From positions 271,923-335,922 of the forward strand of contig JAKIUQ010000001.1 in NCBI GenBank assembly GCA_021647465.1: a stretch of 64,000 bases of DNA, given 5' to 3'. A model generated the notes under the pieces. That model made no database searches, was not told the DNA's origin, and saw nothing but the letters and a program-made list of their open reading frames with translations. The stretch comes from Emcibacter sp. Its GTDB lineage: Bacteria > Pseudomonadota > Alphaproteobacteria > Sphingomonadales > Emcibacteraceae. The stretch's first letter is position 1. The number at the start of each line of letters is the position of its first letter. The translations under genes were made by a program, and so were the position numbers. Below are positions 8,511 through 18,288 of the stretch, one piece after another.

Positions 8511-10262
8511 CTACATTTCTTTAACTGGTTCCACGCCTAATATATCAAGGCCTGCCGCAATAATATTCGCCGTGGCCGTAATCAGGGCCAATCGAGATAA
8601 AGTCTTGTCCCTATCATCTGCGATTATGAAGCGAAGATCAAGATGATCATTACCTTTATTCCATAGGCCATGGAATTCAGAGGCTAACTCATAAAGAAAA
8701 TAGGAAATTCTATGCGGTTCGCGTGCGAGGGCAGCACTTTCCACAAAGCGCGGCCAGTTCATCATATTCTTGATCAGCGCCAATTCACTTTTATCCGTTA
8801 AAAGGCTCATATCTGCCGTTGCCAGCGCCGCCGCAGAAATATCCATATCGGGATAACCCTCCAGAGCTTTGCGCAATACTGAATATACCCTCGCGTGGGC
8901 ATATTGCACATAGAATACCGGATTATCCTTTGATTGTTCCGTCACGCGCGCAAAATCAAATTCAAGAGAAGCATCATTTTTACGGGTCAACATGATGAAG
9001 CGCACCACATCCTTGCCCACCTCATCCACAATATCGCGCATGGTGATAAAGGCTCCCGAACGCTTTGACATTTTGACCGGCTTGCCGTCCCTGAGCAGTT
9101 TAACCATCTGGCACAGTCTAACATCAAAATCTATTTTGCCGTCACTTAAGGCATCAATGACTGATTCAACGCGTTTGACATAGCCGCCATGATCCGCGCC
9201 CCAGACATCAATCAAATGCGTAAAGCCGCGTTCCATTTTATCATAATGATAGGCCACATCAGCGGCGAAATAGGTCCAGCTGCCATCTGATTTCTTGACG
9301 GCCCGATCAACATCATCGCCAAAATCCGTTGATTTAAACAGGGTTTGCGGGCGCTCTTCCCAATCATCCGGCTTTTTGCCCTTCGGGGCCTCCAATATGC
9401 CGGTATAAATCAGGCCTTTGTCGGCAAGTTTATCCAGAGCAGTTTGAATTTTGCCGCTTTCATGAAGAATGGTCTCCGAGAAAAACACATCATGCTTAAT
9501 AGAAAGTGTTTCAAGGTCGGCGCGTATCATAACCATCATGGCGTCCGTGGCAAACTGCCGAATATCCTTAAGCCATTCACTTTCACCCGCATCCAGCCAT
9601 CTATCCCCATATTTATCAGCCAGCGCCTGCCCCACGGGAATGAGATAATCCCCGGGATATAAGCCTTCCGGAATTTCGCCAATCTCAACGCCCAGGGCTT
9701 GCTTATATCGCAGGTAAGCGGATATTGCCAAAACATCAATCTGCCCCCCCGCGTCATTGATATAATATTCACGGGTCACATCATATCCGACAAAAGCCAT
9801 TAAAGAAACCAAAGCATCACCAAAAATCGCACCCCGGCAATGACCAACGTGAAGCGGCCCTGTCGGATTGACCGAAACATATTCCACATTGACTTTATCA
9901 TGACGGCCTATCTCTGAACGGCCATAATCTTTTCCGGCTTTCAGGATGTTCGTCACCTGCGACTGGATTAAATTTTGCTTTAAGGTGATATTGATAAAGC
10001 CTGGGCCAGCCACATCCACCTTTTCAACGCCGTCCACCAGCTTAAGGCCCGCCGCGATCATTTCAGCAATATCACGGGGTTTCATTCGCGCCTGCTTGGT
10101 CAACACCATGGCTATATTAGTGGAAATATCCCCGTGGGAGGCGTCACGCGGCGGTTCAATAGTTACATTTTTCAGATCAAGGCCATCGGGTAATTTATCG
10201 GCATTCCCAAGGTCAGACATGATCGTTTTCAACGCGTCAAAATAAGTATCAAAAATATTCAT
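8511..10262 (-). CDS. argS: Arginyl-tRNA synthetase
   Basis: A 583-residue class I aminoacyl-tRNA synthetase. The HIGH-like PLHVGHCRGA motif (about 135) and the KMSKRSG motif (about 371) are intact, the N-terminal additional domain is present, and the C-terminal DALR anticodon-binding domain ends the protein. It is followed by the SPOR gene after 29 bases and preceded by dgt after 12 bases. Confidence 0.97.
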   Translation of the reverse strand: MNIFDTYFDALKTIMSDLGNADKLPDGLDLKNVTIEPPRDASHGDISTNIAMVLTKQARMKPRDIAEMIAAGLKLVDGVEKVDVAGPGFINITLKQNLIQSQVTNILKAGKDYGRSEIGRHDKVNVEYVSVNPTGPLHVGHCRGAIFGDALVSLMAFVGYDVTREYYINDAGGQIDVLAISAYLRYKQALGVEIGEIPEGLYPGDYLIPVGQALADKYGDRWLDAGESEWLKDIRQFATDAMMVMIRADLETLSIKHDVFFSETILHESGKIQTALDKLADKGLIYTGILEAPKGKKPDDWEERPQTLFKSTDFGDDVDRAVKKSDGSWTYFAADVAYHYDKMERGFTHLIDVWGADHGGYVKRVESVIDALSDGKIDFDVRLCQMVKLLRDGKPVKMSKRSGAFITMRDIVDEVGKDVVRFIMLTRKNDASLEFDFARVTEQSKDNPVFYVQYAHARVYSVLRKALEGYPDMDISAAALATADMSLLTDKSELALIKNMMNWPRFVESAALAREPHRISYFLYELASEFHGLWNKGNDHLDLRFIIADDRDKTLSRLALITATANIIAAGLDILGVEPVKEM

Positions 10263-10274
10263 AATTCAGGCAAC

Positions 10275-11477
10275 TCACAATTCAAACAGCGATGTATCAA
10301 ATAATCTTTTATGTTCCAAAATGGCATATCGATCTGTCATGCCGGCGATAAAATCAGCGACATGCCGCGCCCGGATATGCTTGTCTTCCAAAATCTGCGG
10401 CAGCTGCCATTCGGTTGGCAAGCATTCCGGTTCTGCATGAAACAATTCGAACAAATCGGTTATAACTCTTTTTGCCTTACTGGACATGCGGTTTACTTTA
10501 TAATGCCGATACATATTCTGCATTAAGAAAGATTTCAATCTTTTATCGAACTCTTTCATTTCATGGGAAAAAGAAACCACACTTTTGCCAGCCCCACGAA
10601 TATCATCAACGCTTTGCGGTTTAAGTTCGGCAATTCTTTTTTTGCTTTCCAGCAAAATATCATTGACCATTCGATTAATCAGCCGCCGAACGACCTCATG
10701 GATTTCCCGGCCATCATCAAGCGTGCCGTAACTGCTGCGAACATCCTTGATAATATCACATAATATTGGCAATTCTTCCAATTGATCCATCGTTAACAGA
10801 CCTGCCCTGATACCATCGGCAATATCATGCGTATTATAAGCCACATCATCTGACACCGCGGCCACTTGCGCTTCGGCACTGGCAAAGGTATGTAATTCCA
10901 GATCATGGCTGTCGTTATAGCTTCGCAAATTCACATTCAGAGCGTCAAACTGGCCTTTCGCGCAAAGAGGACCATTATGCTTGGCAAGCCCCTCCAGCGT
11001 TTCCCATGTCAGGTTTAAACCATCAAATCCAGCGTATCTTTTCTCTAGTTTTGTCACAATACGCAAAGACTGCGCGTTATGGTCGAAGCCCTGAAATGGT
11101 GTCATGACGGCATTCATGGCCTCTTCACCAGCGTGACCAAAGGGGGTATGGCCAAAATCATGAACCAACGCCAAAGACTCCGCGATTTCATCATTAAGGC
11201 CCAGCACGACGGCGATGCTGCGGGCGATTTGCGCAACTTCTATTGAATGAGTAAGCCGCGTTCTGTAATAATCGCCTTCGTGATAGACGAAAACCTGCGT
11301 TTTATGGATCAGCCGCCTAAAGGCGTCAGAATGAATGATGCGGTCCCGGTCCCGCTGAAAGGGGGAACGGGTTTTGGTTTCCCCCTCGGAATGAAGCCGC
11401 CCCCGGCTGTTTTCTGCCAGACAGGCATAGGCGGCATACTCAGGTCTTGGCTCAAAAATTTTAAAATCAAAATTCAT
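10275..11477 (-). CDS. dgt: dGTP triphosphohydrolase-like HD protein
   Basis: A 400-residue HD-superfamily phosphohydrolase that splits dNTPs to nucleoside and triphosphate. The metal ligands are visible in YYRTRLTHSIEVAQIAR and ALVHDFGHTPFGHAGEEAM, and the C-terminal dGTPase region is present. It belongs to the shorter type-2 Dgt-like group common in alphaproteobacteria. It is the first gene of the minus-strand run and is divergent from erpA. Confidence 0.94.
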   Translation of the reverse strand: MNFDFKIFEPRPEYAAYACLAENSRGRLHSEGETKTRSPFQRDRDRIIHSDAFRRLIHKTQVFVYHEGDYYRTRLTHSIEVAQIARSIAVVLGLNDEIAESLALVHDFGHTPFGHAGEEAMNAVMTPFQGFDHNAQSLRIVTKLEKRYAGFDGLNLTWETLEGLAKHNGPLCAKGQFDALNVNLRSYNDSHDLELHTFASAEAQVAAVSDDVAYNTHDIADGIRAGLLTMDQLEELPILCDIIKDVRSSYGTLDDGREIHEVVRRLINRMVNDILLESKKRIAELKPQSVDDIRGAGKSVVSFSHEMKEFDKRLKSFLMQNMYRHYKVNRMSSKAKRVITDLFELFHAEPECLPTEWQLPQILEDKHIRARHVADFIAGMTDRYAILEHKRLFDTSLFEL

Positions 11478-11522
11478 AAATATATATTTTCCATCATTTG
11501 AATTACCAATATTTTCAGCTTA

Positions 11523-11551
11523 TTGACAATATTTATACATTACCTATTTAT
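11523..11551 (+). promoter_or_regulatory. Putative promoter for erpA in the dgt-erpA divergent spacer
   Basis: A perfect -35 hexamer TTGACA at 11523-11528 is followed by an AT-rich stretch with candidate -10 elements (TATTTA at 11545, 16-base spacer). The 115-base spacer between dgt and erpA is very AT-rich. On the other strand TATAAT (11550-11555) could serve dgt. The start sites are inferred, not seen. Confidence 0.35.
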
Positions 11552-11592
11552 TATAGTGTAATATATAAAAAACATCAGGATAAGCTAGTATA

Positions 11593-11934
11593 ATGACCGA
11601 AGAAAAAACACCAGTAACCTTATCACAAAGCGCCGCAAAGCGTATCGCCGCACTTTGCGTGCAAGAAGGCAATCCAGACCTTAAATTCCGTATTTCTGTG
11701 GACGGCGGCGGCTGTTCCGGTTTCCAGTATGATTTTAAATTGGTCAATGACCAAAAGGATGATGATCTGGTTGTGGTGCGCGAAGGCGTGACCATGTTGG
11801 TGGATGGCCTGTCCCTGCTCTATTTAACCGGTTCCGAAGTCGATTTTGTCGAAGAATTGGCCGGCTCTATGTTCGTGGTCAAAAACCCCAATGCGACCGC
11901 CTCTTGTGGCTGCGGGTCTTCTTTCGCTGTTTAA
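11593..11934 (+). CDS. erpA: Iron-sulfur cluster insertion protein ErpA
   Basis: A 113-residue A-type Fe-S carrier. The three cluster-ligating cysteines are at residues 41 (GGGCSGFQY), 105 and 107 (ASCGCGSSF), and the protein ends two residues after FAV-type sequence as usual. It delivers clusters to apo-enzymes in the cytoplasm. It is the first gene of a short plus-strand unit with xth 23 bases downstream. ErpA and IscA are hard to separate by eye, but the dgt-erpA-xth arrangement is the usual alphaproteobacterial ErpA locus. Confidence 0.93.
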   Translation: MTEEKTPVTLSQSAAKRIAALCVQEGNPDLKFRISVDGGGCSGFQYDFKLVNDQKDDDLVVVREGVTMLVDGLSLLYLTGSEVDFVEELAGSMFVVKNPNATASCGCGSSFAV

Positions 11935-11957
11935 AGCCTCTCCTAAAAGGTATCTTT

Positions 11958-12728
11958 ATGAAAATTGCTTCGTGGAATGTTAATTCAATCAAGGCACGCT
12001 TGCCGCGCGTTACCGAATGGCTAAAAAATTTTAATCCGGATGTTGTGATGTTGCAGGAACTGAAATGTCAGGATGAAAATTTCCCCTATATGGAAATTGA
12101 GGAACTTGGCTATAACATTGCGGTTCACGGGCAGAAAAGCTATAACGGCGTTGCCATCCTGTCCAAATATCCCATAGAAGACGTGATGATTGGCCTGCCC
12201 GGAGACGACAATGACGAACAGGCCAGATATATAGAAGCCACGATTAATACGGTGCGCGTGGGCGGGTTATATCTGCCCAACGGCAACCCGCTTCCCGGCC
12301 CAAAATTCGATTATAAACTGAAATGGATGGATCGCCTGATCGACCGGGCAAAGTTTTTATTGACGCAGGAAGAGGCATTTGTCCTTGGCGGAGATTATAA
12401 TTGCTGTCCCAAGGATGAAGATTGTTATGATCCTGTTCGCCTGTCCGGTGATGCGCTGATGCAGCCGGAAACCCGCGCGCGATATTATACATTACTCAAT
12501 CTTGGGTTAACCGATGCGCTCCGGCAATATTTTCCCGCCGGCCATAATTATACCTATTGGGATTATCAGCGCGGTGCATGGCCAAAAGACAACGGCCTGC
12601 GCATTGACCATCTTCTTCTGTCACCGCAAGCGGCAGATAAATTAAAAAAATGTGATATCGACAGGGTGCCGCGCGGCGGGGAACGCGCCTCCGACCACAC
12701 CCCCATCTGGTGCGAGCTTGAAATTTAA
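11958..12728 (+). CDS. xth: Exodeoxyribonuclease III
   Basis: A 256-residue AP endonuclease/3' exonuclease of the EEP family used in base excision repair. The start chosen is ATG 11958 (MKIASWNVNSIKARL), the family N-terminus. Family motifs are LQELKC, GGDYNCCP and the C-terminal RIDHLLLSP and SDHTPIW with the catalytic His. It converges on the MerR gene with only 5 bases between stops. Confidence 0.96.
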   Translation: MKIASWNVNSIKARLPRVTEWLKNFNPDVVMLQELKCQDENFPYMEIEELGYNIAVHGQKSYNGVAILSKYPIEDVMIGLPGDDNDEQARYIEATINTVRVGGLYLPNGNPLPGPKFDYKLKWMDRLIDRAKFLLTQEEAFVLGGDYNCCPKDEDCYDPVRLSGDALMQPETRARYYTLLNLGLTDALRQYFPAGHNYTYWDYQRGAWPKDNGLRIDHLLLSPQAADKLKKCDIDRVPRGGERASDHTPIWCELEI

Positions 12729-12733
12729 ACGGA

Positions 12734-13204
12734 TTACAGCTTTAAATTTTGGCGGATAATTTCGAGACGAATTCTGAGTTTTTTTAAGGATGCAACTATC
12801 TCGGTCTCTTCAATATTGGTCTGAATATTAGCCTCTGCGCTTTTTTTGGTTATATTGAGAATTTGAGACTCATATGTATTCTTTGTTTTTGGGGATGCTT
12901 TTAAAATGTCATTCTTGGATTCAGCGTCAAAACTATCAAGAATATTTTTTATGCCTTGTTCTTTCAATAGTTTTTGAGCGCCCTTGATCGTATAGCCATC
13001 ATCATGGAGGAGTTTGCGGATTACCTTAATAATTTCAACATCTTCAGGCCTGTAATAACGCCTTCCTCCCCCTCTTTTCATGGGGGTGATCTGACTGAAT
13101 TTACTTTCCCAGAATCGCAACACATGTTGCGGCACGCCCATTGCATCCGCAACTTCGCTTATGGTACGAAAAGCATTTGGTGATTTATTTGCATTGGATG
13201 TCAT
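12734..13204 (-). CDS. MerR-family transcriptional regulator
   Basis: A 156-residue protein with an N-terminal MerR winged helix-turn-helix (about 14-85): TISEVADAMGVPQHVLRFWESKF, then the GGRRYYRPEDVEII wing. The C-terminal part is charged and helical, with no obvious ligand-binding domain or cysteine sensor. The gene sits directly after ihfA, a conserved pairing in alphaproteobacteria whose role I do not know. Confidence 0.9.
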   Translation of the reverse strand: MTSNANKSPNAFRTISEVADAMGVPQHVLRFWESKFSQITPMKRGGGRRYYRPEDVEIIKVIRKLLHDDGYTIKGAQKLLKEQGIKNILDSFDAESKNDILKASPKTKNTYESQILNITKKSAEANIQTNIEETEIVASLKKLRIRLEIIRQNLKL

Positions 13205-13289
13205 TTTATTGACTTTCCATATTCACAAAAAAACTTGGACAGAGCCATACATCCCCCTTCTATATGCCTCGAATGCAGATAGCGTTACC

Positions 13290-13586
13290 TTAGCGACGAC
13301 TGCTAACGCGCGTTTTAAGTACTTGTGACGGTCGAAAGACCAAAACTCTTCGCGGTTCAATGGGAACTTCTTCCCCTGTTTTGGGGTTTCTGCCAATTCG
13401 GCCATCTTTTGATCGCACGATAAAACTGCCGAAAGAAGAGATTTTCACATTCTCGCCATTGACAAGATTTTGTGAAATTTCATCGAGAACAGATTCCACT
13501 AACTCAGCAGATTCATTTCTGGATAGCCCAACTTCTTGATAAACAGCCTCACTTAAATCGGCCCTTGTTACTGTTTTTCCGCTCAT
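13290..13586 (-). CDS. ihfA: Integration host factor subunit alpha
   Basis: A 98-residue HU/IHF-type DNA-bending protein. It carries the beta-arm signature GRNPKTGEEVPI, including the intercalating Pro, and starts TVTRADLSEAVYQEVGLSR as IhfA proteins do. The fabH-ihfA-merR order supports the alpha subunit. A spacer of 142 bases separates it from fabH, leaving room for its own promoter. Confidence 0.95.
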   Translation of the reverse strand: MSGKTVTRADLSEAVYQEVGLSRNESAELVESVLDEISQNLVNGENVKISSFGSFIVRSKDGRIGRNPKTGEEVPIEPRRVLVFRPSQVLKTRVSSRR

Positions 13587-13728
13587 TTCAAATGTCCTTT
13601 AATAGATATACAGTCTACTTCACGTAGAATTACCCGTCAATATCAAAGGGATGCCATGCATTCCTCAGAGACTAGGTAACGTGTTTTTTAGGTAATTTAG
13701 GTTATTTTCGTTTAAAAAACGTTTATTT

Positions 13729-14706
13729 TTACCATCTAATCAGGCATGAACCCCACGTAAAGCCCCCGCCCATGGCTTCCAAAACGATAATATCGCCCCG
13801 GGCGATTCGGTTTTCTTTCAGCATTTCATTTAAAGCAAGCGGAATTGACGCCGCCGAAGTGTTCGCATGTTTTTCCACGGTTATGGCAACTTTTGACGGC
13901 GAAATTTTAAGTTTTCGTATTGTCGCATCCAGGATACGTTTGTTGGCTTGATGCGGAATGACCATATCCACATCATCCGAAGTCATGCCGTTAAAATCCA
14001 GTGCTTCCTTCACAACGCTCGCCAGATTAACAACCGCATGACGAAAGACTTCTTTGCCCTTCATACGTAAAAATCCGGTTGATTTTGACGAAGACACACC
14101 GCCATCCACATAAAGAAGATCATTATACCGGCCATCAGAATGCAGGTGAGAGGATAAAATGCCCTGATCTTTGTTGCTGCCCGTACTCGGCCCCGAAGAC
14201 AGCACCACGGCCCCGGCCCCATCACCAAATAATACGCATGTCGTTCGATCTTCCCAATCAAGAATACGCGAGAATGTCTCTGCCCCAATCACAAGAACAT
14301 GCTTTGCCTGACCAGCACGAACAAAATTATCTGCCGTCGCCAAGGCATAAACAAATCCCGAACAGACGGCTTGCACATCAAAAGCCGCCCCCTTGGTCAT
14401 GCCAAGGGCCGCTTGAACCCGCGTTGCCGTAGAAGGAAATGTCTGATCCGGCGTAGAGGTTGCCAAAACGATCAAGTCAATATCATTTGCCGTAAGGCCC
14501 GCATCGCTTAATGCTCTTTGAGCCGCCTTAACCGCAAGATCCGAGGTCAATTCACCCTCTGCGGCGATATGGCGTTGTTTTATTCCGGTTCGTTCGATAA
14601 TCCATTCATCAGTGGTATCGACAATATTTTCCATCTGTTTATTTGTAACGATTTTTTCAGGAAGATATGAGCCGCAGCCGGAAACAATAGAACGAAAAGC
14701 TGTCAT
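13729..14706 (-). CDS. fabH: 3-oxoacyl-ACP synthase III (KAS III)
   Basis: A 325-residue condensing enzyme that starts fatty acid synthesis from acetyl-CoA and malonyl-ACP. The active-site Cys is at residue 115 (VQAVCSGF), with His in IPHQANKRI and Asn in EKHANTSAAS completing the triad. Its start overlaps the plsX stop by four bases. It works with fabD, fabG, acpP and fabF encoded at 56-59.5 kb. Confidence 0.96.
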   Translation of the reverse strand: MTAFRSIVSGCGSYLPEKIVTNKQMENIVDTTDEWIIERTGIKQRHIAAEGELTSDLAVKAAQRALSDAGLTANDIDLIVLATSTPDQTFPSTATRVQAALGMTKGAAFDVQAVCSGFVYALATADNFVRAGQAKHVLVIGAETFSRILDWEDRTTCVLFGDGAGAVVLSSGPSTGSNKDQGILSSHLHSDGRYNDLLYVDGGVSSSKSTGFLRMKGKEVFRHAVVNLASVVKEALDFNGMTSDDVDMVIPHQANKRILDATIRKLKISPSKVAITVEKHANTSAASIPLALNEMLKENRIARGDIIVLEAMGGGFTWGSCLIRW

Positions 14707-15752
14707 ATGGTCTTTTCCTCGACTTCTTCAATATCATGTGTCTCAAACAGCTTCAGGTCTTTAATTATTTTTCCCGCAAGGTCATTCGCCGCCATATCAG
14801 CAGCCACGCCTATAGCACTGGCAAAACCAGAAGCCGACGCGCCGCCGTGACTTTTAATAACCAAACCATTAAGTCCCATAAATACGGCACCATTATGATT
14901 ATTGGGATCAAGATGATTTTTAAGTCCCATCAAGGCCGGTTTTGCAAATAAATAGCCCACTTTAGACATCCACGAGTCTGAAAGGGCGGCCTTCATCATT
15001 CCGGCAATCATGTGTGCCGTCCCCTCAGCCGTTTTTAAGGCCACATTGCCCGTGAAGCCATCCGTAATAACCACATCAACTTCACCGTTAGCAAGGCCAT
15101 GTCCCTCGGTAAAGCCAACATAATTCATGGGCAAATTAGCATCCCGCAACATACGATCCGCAACTTTAATTGTTTCATTGCCTTTTAATTCTTCAACACC
15201 AACATTCAAAAGAGCTACGGAAGGGGTAGACAACCCCAGAACTGTCCGGGCAAATGCAGCGCCCATAATGGCAAACTGAACCAGATTATTTTCATTGCAT
15301 TCAACATTCGCCCCGAGGTCAAGCATAACGCTTTCCCCGCATGATGTCGGCAGCAATGAGGCTAAAGCTGGCCTGTCGATGCCCGGCATGGTTCGCAGCA
15401 TAAATTTTGACATGGCCATTAAGGCCCCTGTATTTCCGGCGGAAACGGCCGCTACGGCTTTGCCATCCTTTACAGCTTGAATGGCCAGGCCCATACTGGA
15501 TTCGCGTCCGCGCCGCAGCGCTTGCCCCGGCTTTTCATCTGCTGATACAAATTTATCTGTATGGTGAATTTCGCAATTATTTTTCAGGAAAGGATATTTC
15601 GTTACTAACGGCGCTATTCTCGTCTCATCGCCATATATCAGAAAACGGACATCAGGCAATCTTTCACGGGCAATACTTGCCCCCTCAATGACAATTTGAG
15701 GGGCCGCATCACCACCCATGGCATCCAAAGAAATTATACATTCGCGCGTCAA
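14703..15752 (-). CDS. plsX: Phosphate acyltransferase PlsX
   Basis: A 349-residue enzyme that makes acyl-phosphate from acyl-ACP for phospholipid synthesis. The N-terminal ISLDAMGGDAAP and the SAGNTGALMA block are typical. It is translationally coupled to fabH. The gene rpmF, often found between DUF177 and plsX in other bacteria, is absent here; the 152-base spacer upstream holds no gene that I can see. Confidence 0.95.
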   Translation of the reverse strand: MTRECIISLDAMGGDAAPQIVIEGASIARERLPDVRFLIYGDETRIAPLVTKYPFLKNNCEIHHTDKFVSADEKPGQALRRGRESSMGLAIQAVKDGKAVAAVSAGNTGALMAMSKFMLRTMPGIDRPALASLLPTSCGESVMLDLGANVECNENNLVQFAIMGAAFARTVLGLSTPSVALLNVGVEELKGNETIKVADRMLRDANLPMNYVGFTEGHGLANGEVDVVITDGFTGNVALKTAEGTAHMIAGMMKAALSDSWMSKVGYLFAKPALMGLKNHLDPNNHNGAVFMGLNGLVIKSHGGASASGFASAIGVAADMAANDLAGKIIKDLKLFETHDIEEVEEKTI

Positions 15753-15904
15753 GGCAACCCATCAATCTGATTTTTGGCTCATGGCCAATAACCTGTTTTA
15801 TTATTACAAAACCATCACATACTATCGTCAATTGATCATTTATCCATGAATGACTTTAGCCGCACAGCCCTAGATTCATGACAATACTGATTAATACGTT
15901 ATCT

Positions 15905-16516
15905 TCAAGCCTTATGTTTTAAACTTTTTAAAACAGCAAATGGGCTTTTCTTTTCCTGACTTAAATTTACGTCTTCTTCTTGAATAATTTTTTGCCCAAG
16001 TTCTTCGCCGGTCGCATCTGGCCTGCGAGGATAAGGATTAATTTCCAGAGAAATATACTGGGCGATTAATTCGCCCACATCGACTAAATTTGAATTGATA
16101 TATTCAATGTCGCCTTCTTCATAAACAAAATCGATTTCCAAATCTTCTTTTTGTGATTGTTTATTTGGCACACGCGGGGGATGTTGTAAAATTACCGTAA
16201 AATTTCCCGATAAATCATCCACTATTGCCTCAAGGGATATGCTGCAAGCCTGCTTCAATTTAACATTATAAGATACCGTAAGCTTATATTGGCCCTTTTT
16301 GGCAGGCGCAATATCAGCTTTAGCGTCAAGCCGCATAATTTCTAAAACATCGAACCGAAATGCCAAAGCAGATTTTTCAGTTTCTGTTGCTTGAAAATTA
16401 AAATGCCGCCCATTTTTCCCGACCGTGGTGACATCGATTGGTCTGGAAAACTCATGTAAGGCGAATTCATGTAAAATTTCTGACTCAGGATTGCCTGTAT
16501 TTTTATCTTCTGACAT
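15905..16516 (-). CDS. YceD/DUF177-family protein
   Basis: A 203-residue DUF177 protein. Family features are the N-terminal FSRPIDV, the central YNVKLKQACSISLEAI segment (single Cys in the QxCxxxL motif), the acidic DLEIDFVYEEGDIEYINSN block and the NPYPRRP motif. DUF177 members are linked to 23S rRNA and ribosome assembly by genetics in other organisms. It lies 4 bases after the bc1 chaperone gene. Confidence 0.88.
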   Translation of the reverse strand: MSEDKNTGNPESEILHEFALHEFSRPIDVTTVGKNGRHFNFQATETEKSALAFRFDVLEIMRLDAKADIAPAKKGQYKLTVSYNVKLKQACSISLEAIVDDLSGNFTVILQHPPRVPNKQSQKEDLEIDFVYEEGDIEYINSNLVDVGELIAQYISLEINPYPRRPDATGEELGQKIIQEEDVNLSQEKKSPFAVLKSLKHKA

Positions 16517-16520
16517 TTGC

Positions 16521-17081
16521 CTATTTCACCTCTGTAAAAACTATATTCCCAGACATGAAGTCTTCGTATGACTGGCTTTCAAGGCATTCTATTTGGCGAT
16601 TAACGTAAGAGACAAAATCATCGAGCACCCTGTCATCCGGTTTCCGGCCCCTGTATATATTCCGCAAAAGGGAATCTTTAAAATCAGGTGCCATATCATT
16701 AGACCGAATTATTTCCTGATATGTTTTTTTCCGGCCATAATAGGCCTCAGCCATAATTTTAACTTTTTTTCCGACACTCATATCGCCGACGCCCAATTCT
16801 CGTAATGACATGTCCATATTATCAAACAGGACTTCTTGCAAATAACGAATGAGCCTCACCATATTTTTATTATGCGCCATATTTTTATCTTGCAGCTGCG
16901 CCTCAAATCGATCGACCACAAGGCTGACATGAAGAATGATTAAATCAAACCTGCCATCCAAAGTATCAGAAACCTGCCAGGTCTCATAAAATTCGGGCTG
17001 ACGGGCTTGCGACACTATTTTAGTGAACAAACCATGTGCAATATCTTTTACTTTACTATTTTTATTAAAAAAATTAAACAT
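16521..17081 (-). CDS. Ubiquinol-cytochrome c chaperone (CBP3-like)
   Basis: A 186-residue protein of the mitochondrial CBP3/alphaproteobacterial chaperone family needed for cytochrome bc1 assembly. Recognised by YETWQVSDTLDGRFDLIILHVSLVVDRF and the following MSLRELGVGDMSVGKKVKIMAEAYYGR block. No signal peptide or membrane helix is apparent. It is the first gene of the plsX-fabH minus-strand unit and is divergent from the bamE-like gene. Confidence 0.88.
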   Translation of the reverse strand: MFNFFNKNSKVKDIAHGLFTKIVSQARQPEFYETWQVSDTLDGRFDLIILHVSLVVDRFEAQLQDKNMAHNKNMVRLIRYLQEVLFDNMDMSLRELGVGDMSVGKKVKIMAEAYYGRKKTYQEIIRSNDMAPDFKDSLLRNIYRGRKPDDRVLDDFVSYVNRQIECLESQSYEDFMSGNIVFTEVK

Positions 17082-17256
17082 TGGATCTCGTTCACCTTAT
17101 AAAGGCCATATTGAAATTTAAAAATATTGACTAGCGTGATGACAGGTGCCATTTTGTGCTGTATTTTGCGTTAGGTATCATGCTACTGCATAAACTGCAA
17201 ATAAAAGCGAATATAATTTCGCAAAACGAACATTGATTTATCAATGGAATTTACCA

Positions 17257-17733
17257 ATGGATTTACTTGTGAAAAAAGCCACGAAGACGATTATCATTTT
17301 GACTATTGCCGTATTGGCCCTTAGCGGCTGTACGTCGCGAAAATTTGTGCGCGGCTATATGCCTGACGCAGAAATGGTTAGTTCCATTAAAGCACAGGTT
17401 GATACCCATGAAAGTGTCAAACAAATGCTCGGCAGCCCGTCTACTACCGCGACTTTCGATAATGACAACTGGTATTATTATTCCAAAAAGTCAGAAAGTC
17501 TGGCCTTTTTCAAAGAAAAAATTACGGAACTGAATATAATCGCCGTTCGTTTTGATGAAGATGGCTATGTTACGGCGGTTGATAATTATACTCTTGATGA
17601 TCACAATGAAATCAATCCGGTTGGGGATACTACAAAAACGCATGGTCGTGAATTGAGTTTTATTCAGGAGCTATTCGGCAATATTGGTCGTTTTGGTGCT
17701 GGCGGCCCTTCAAATGTGCAGCCCGGAAATTAA
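17257..17733 (+). CDS. bamE: BamE/OmlA-family outer membrane lipoprotein
   Basis: A 158-residue lipoprotein and small subunit of the Bam outer-membrane protein assembly machine. I chose ATG 17257 over an upstream TTG at 17233 because it yields a compact signal peptide ending in the lipobox LSGC (about residue 25). The SmpA/OmlA fold follows (VKQMLGSPSTTATFDNDNWYYY). It is a lone plus-strand gene between two minus-strand units, as is common for omlA next to the bc1 chaperone in this class. Confidence 0.87.
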   Translation: MDLLVKKATKTIIILTIAVLALSGCTSRKFVRGYMPDAEMVSSIKAQVDTHESVKQMLGSPSTTATFDNDNWYYYSKKSESLAFFKEKITELNIIAVRFDEDGYVTAVDNYTLDDHNEINPVGDTTKTHGRELSFIQELFGNIGRFGAGGPSNVQPGN

Positions 17734-17736
17734 ATC

Positions 17737-18267
17737 CTAGAATTGCTTGACCTGCACAACCATGACATCCAGCACCAGTGGTTTTTTAAGGATTTTATTG
17801 CTGATATCCTTTATGGTGCTCTTTAGCATTGGATAATCAATACTGCGTGGGTTATTTTTCTTGCCGATGGATTTTCCGCTAAAATAGCGCAAAATGGCGT
17901 CCCTGATCTCTGGTAAATTAACAATAACGTCCATTTTATTATCATTACCATCAACTTTAATTGAAAAATCCGCTATAAGATTTCCGACAACACGCCCATT
18001 GGATACGAGAGGAATATTAACCCGTTCCACTTTGACAAAATGCGCATCTATCTTTGGTTCTTCTTTTTTTACGATTTCTTCTTCGGTTTTCTCAGCTGGT
18101 GCATCTGATCCGCTTAACATCATAAATGCCCCAAAGCCGCCTCCGCCGCCAAGTAAAAGCCCAAGCAGCAAGCCGATGACAAGAAGTTTTTTACTGCTGC
18201 CCTTTGGTTTTTCTTCTACAGGCGTATCTTCTGTATTCTCCGCTTTTTTATCTTCTTCTTTTGCCAT
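17737..18267 (-). CDS. fliL: FliL-family flagellar basal-body protein
   Basis: A 176-residue protein with a charged cytoplasmic N-terminus, one membrane helix (about 28-52, with a run of Gly), and a periplasmic FliL domain ending in LVLDVMVVQVKQF. FliL surrounds or supports the MotAB stator. Only motA, motB and this fliL represent flagella in the window; none sits in a flagellar cluster. It lies 21 bases after thiL, so it may ride on the thiL transcript. It ends 3 bases from the convergent bamE stop. Confidence 0.83.
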   Translation of the reverse strand: MAKEEDKKAENTEDTPVEEKPKGSSKKLLVIGLLLGLLLGGGGGFGAFMMLSGSDAPAEKTEEEIVKKEEPKIDAHFVKVERVNIPLVSNGRVVGNLIADFSIKVDGNDNKMDVIVNLPEIRDAILRYFSGKSIGKKNNPRSIDYPMLKSTIKDISNKILKKPLVLDVMVVQVKQF

Positions 18268-18288
18268 TACAAAGCCCTGTTATCTGTA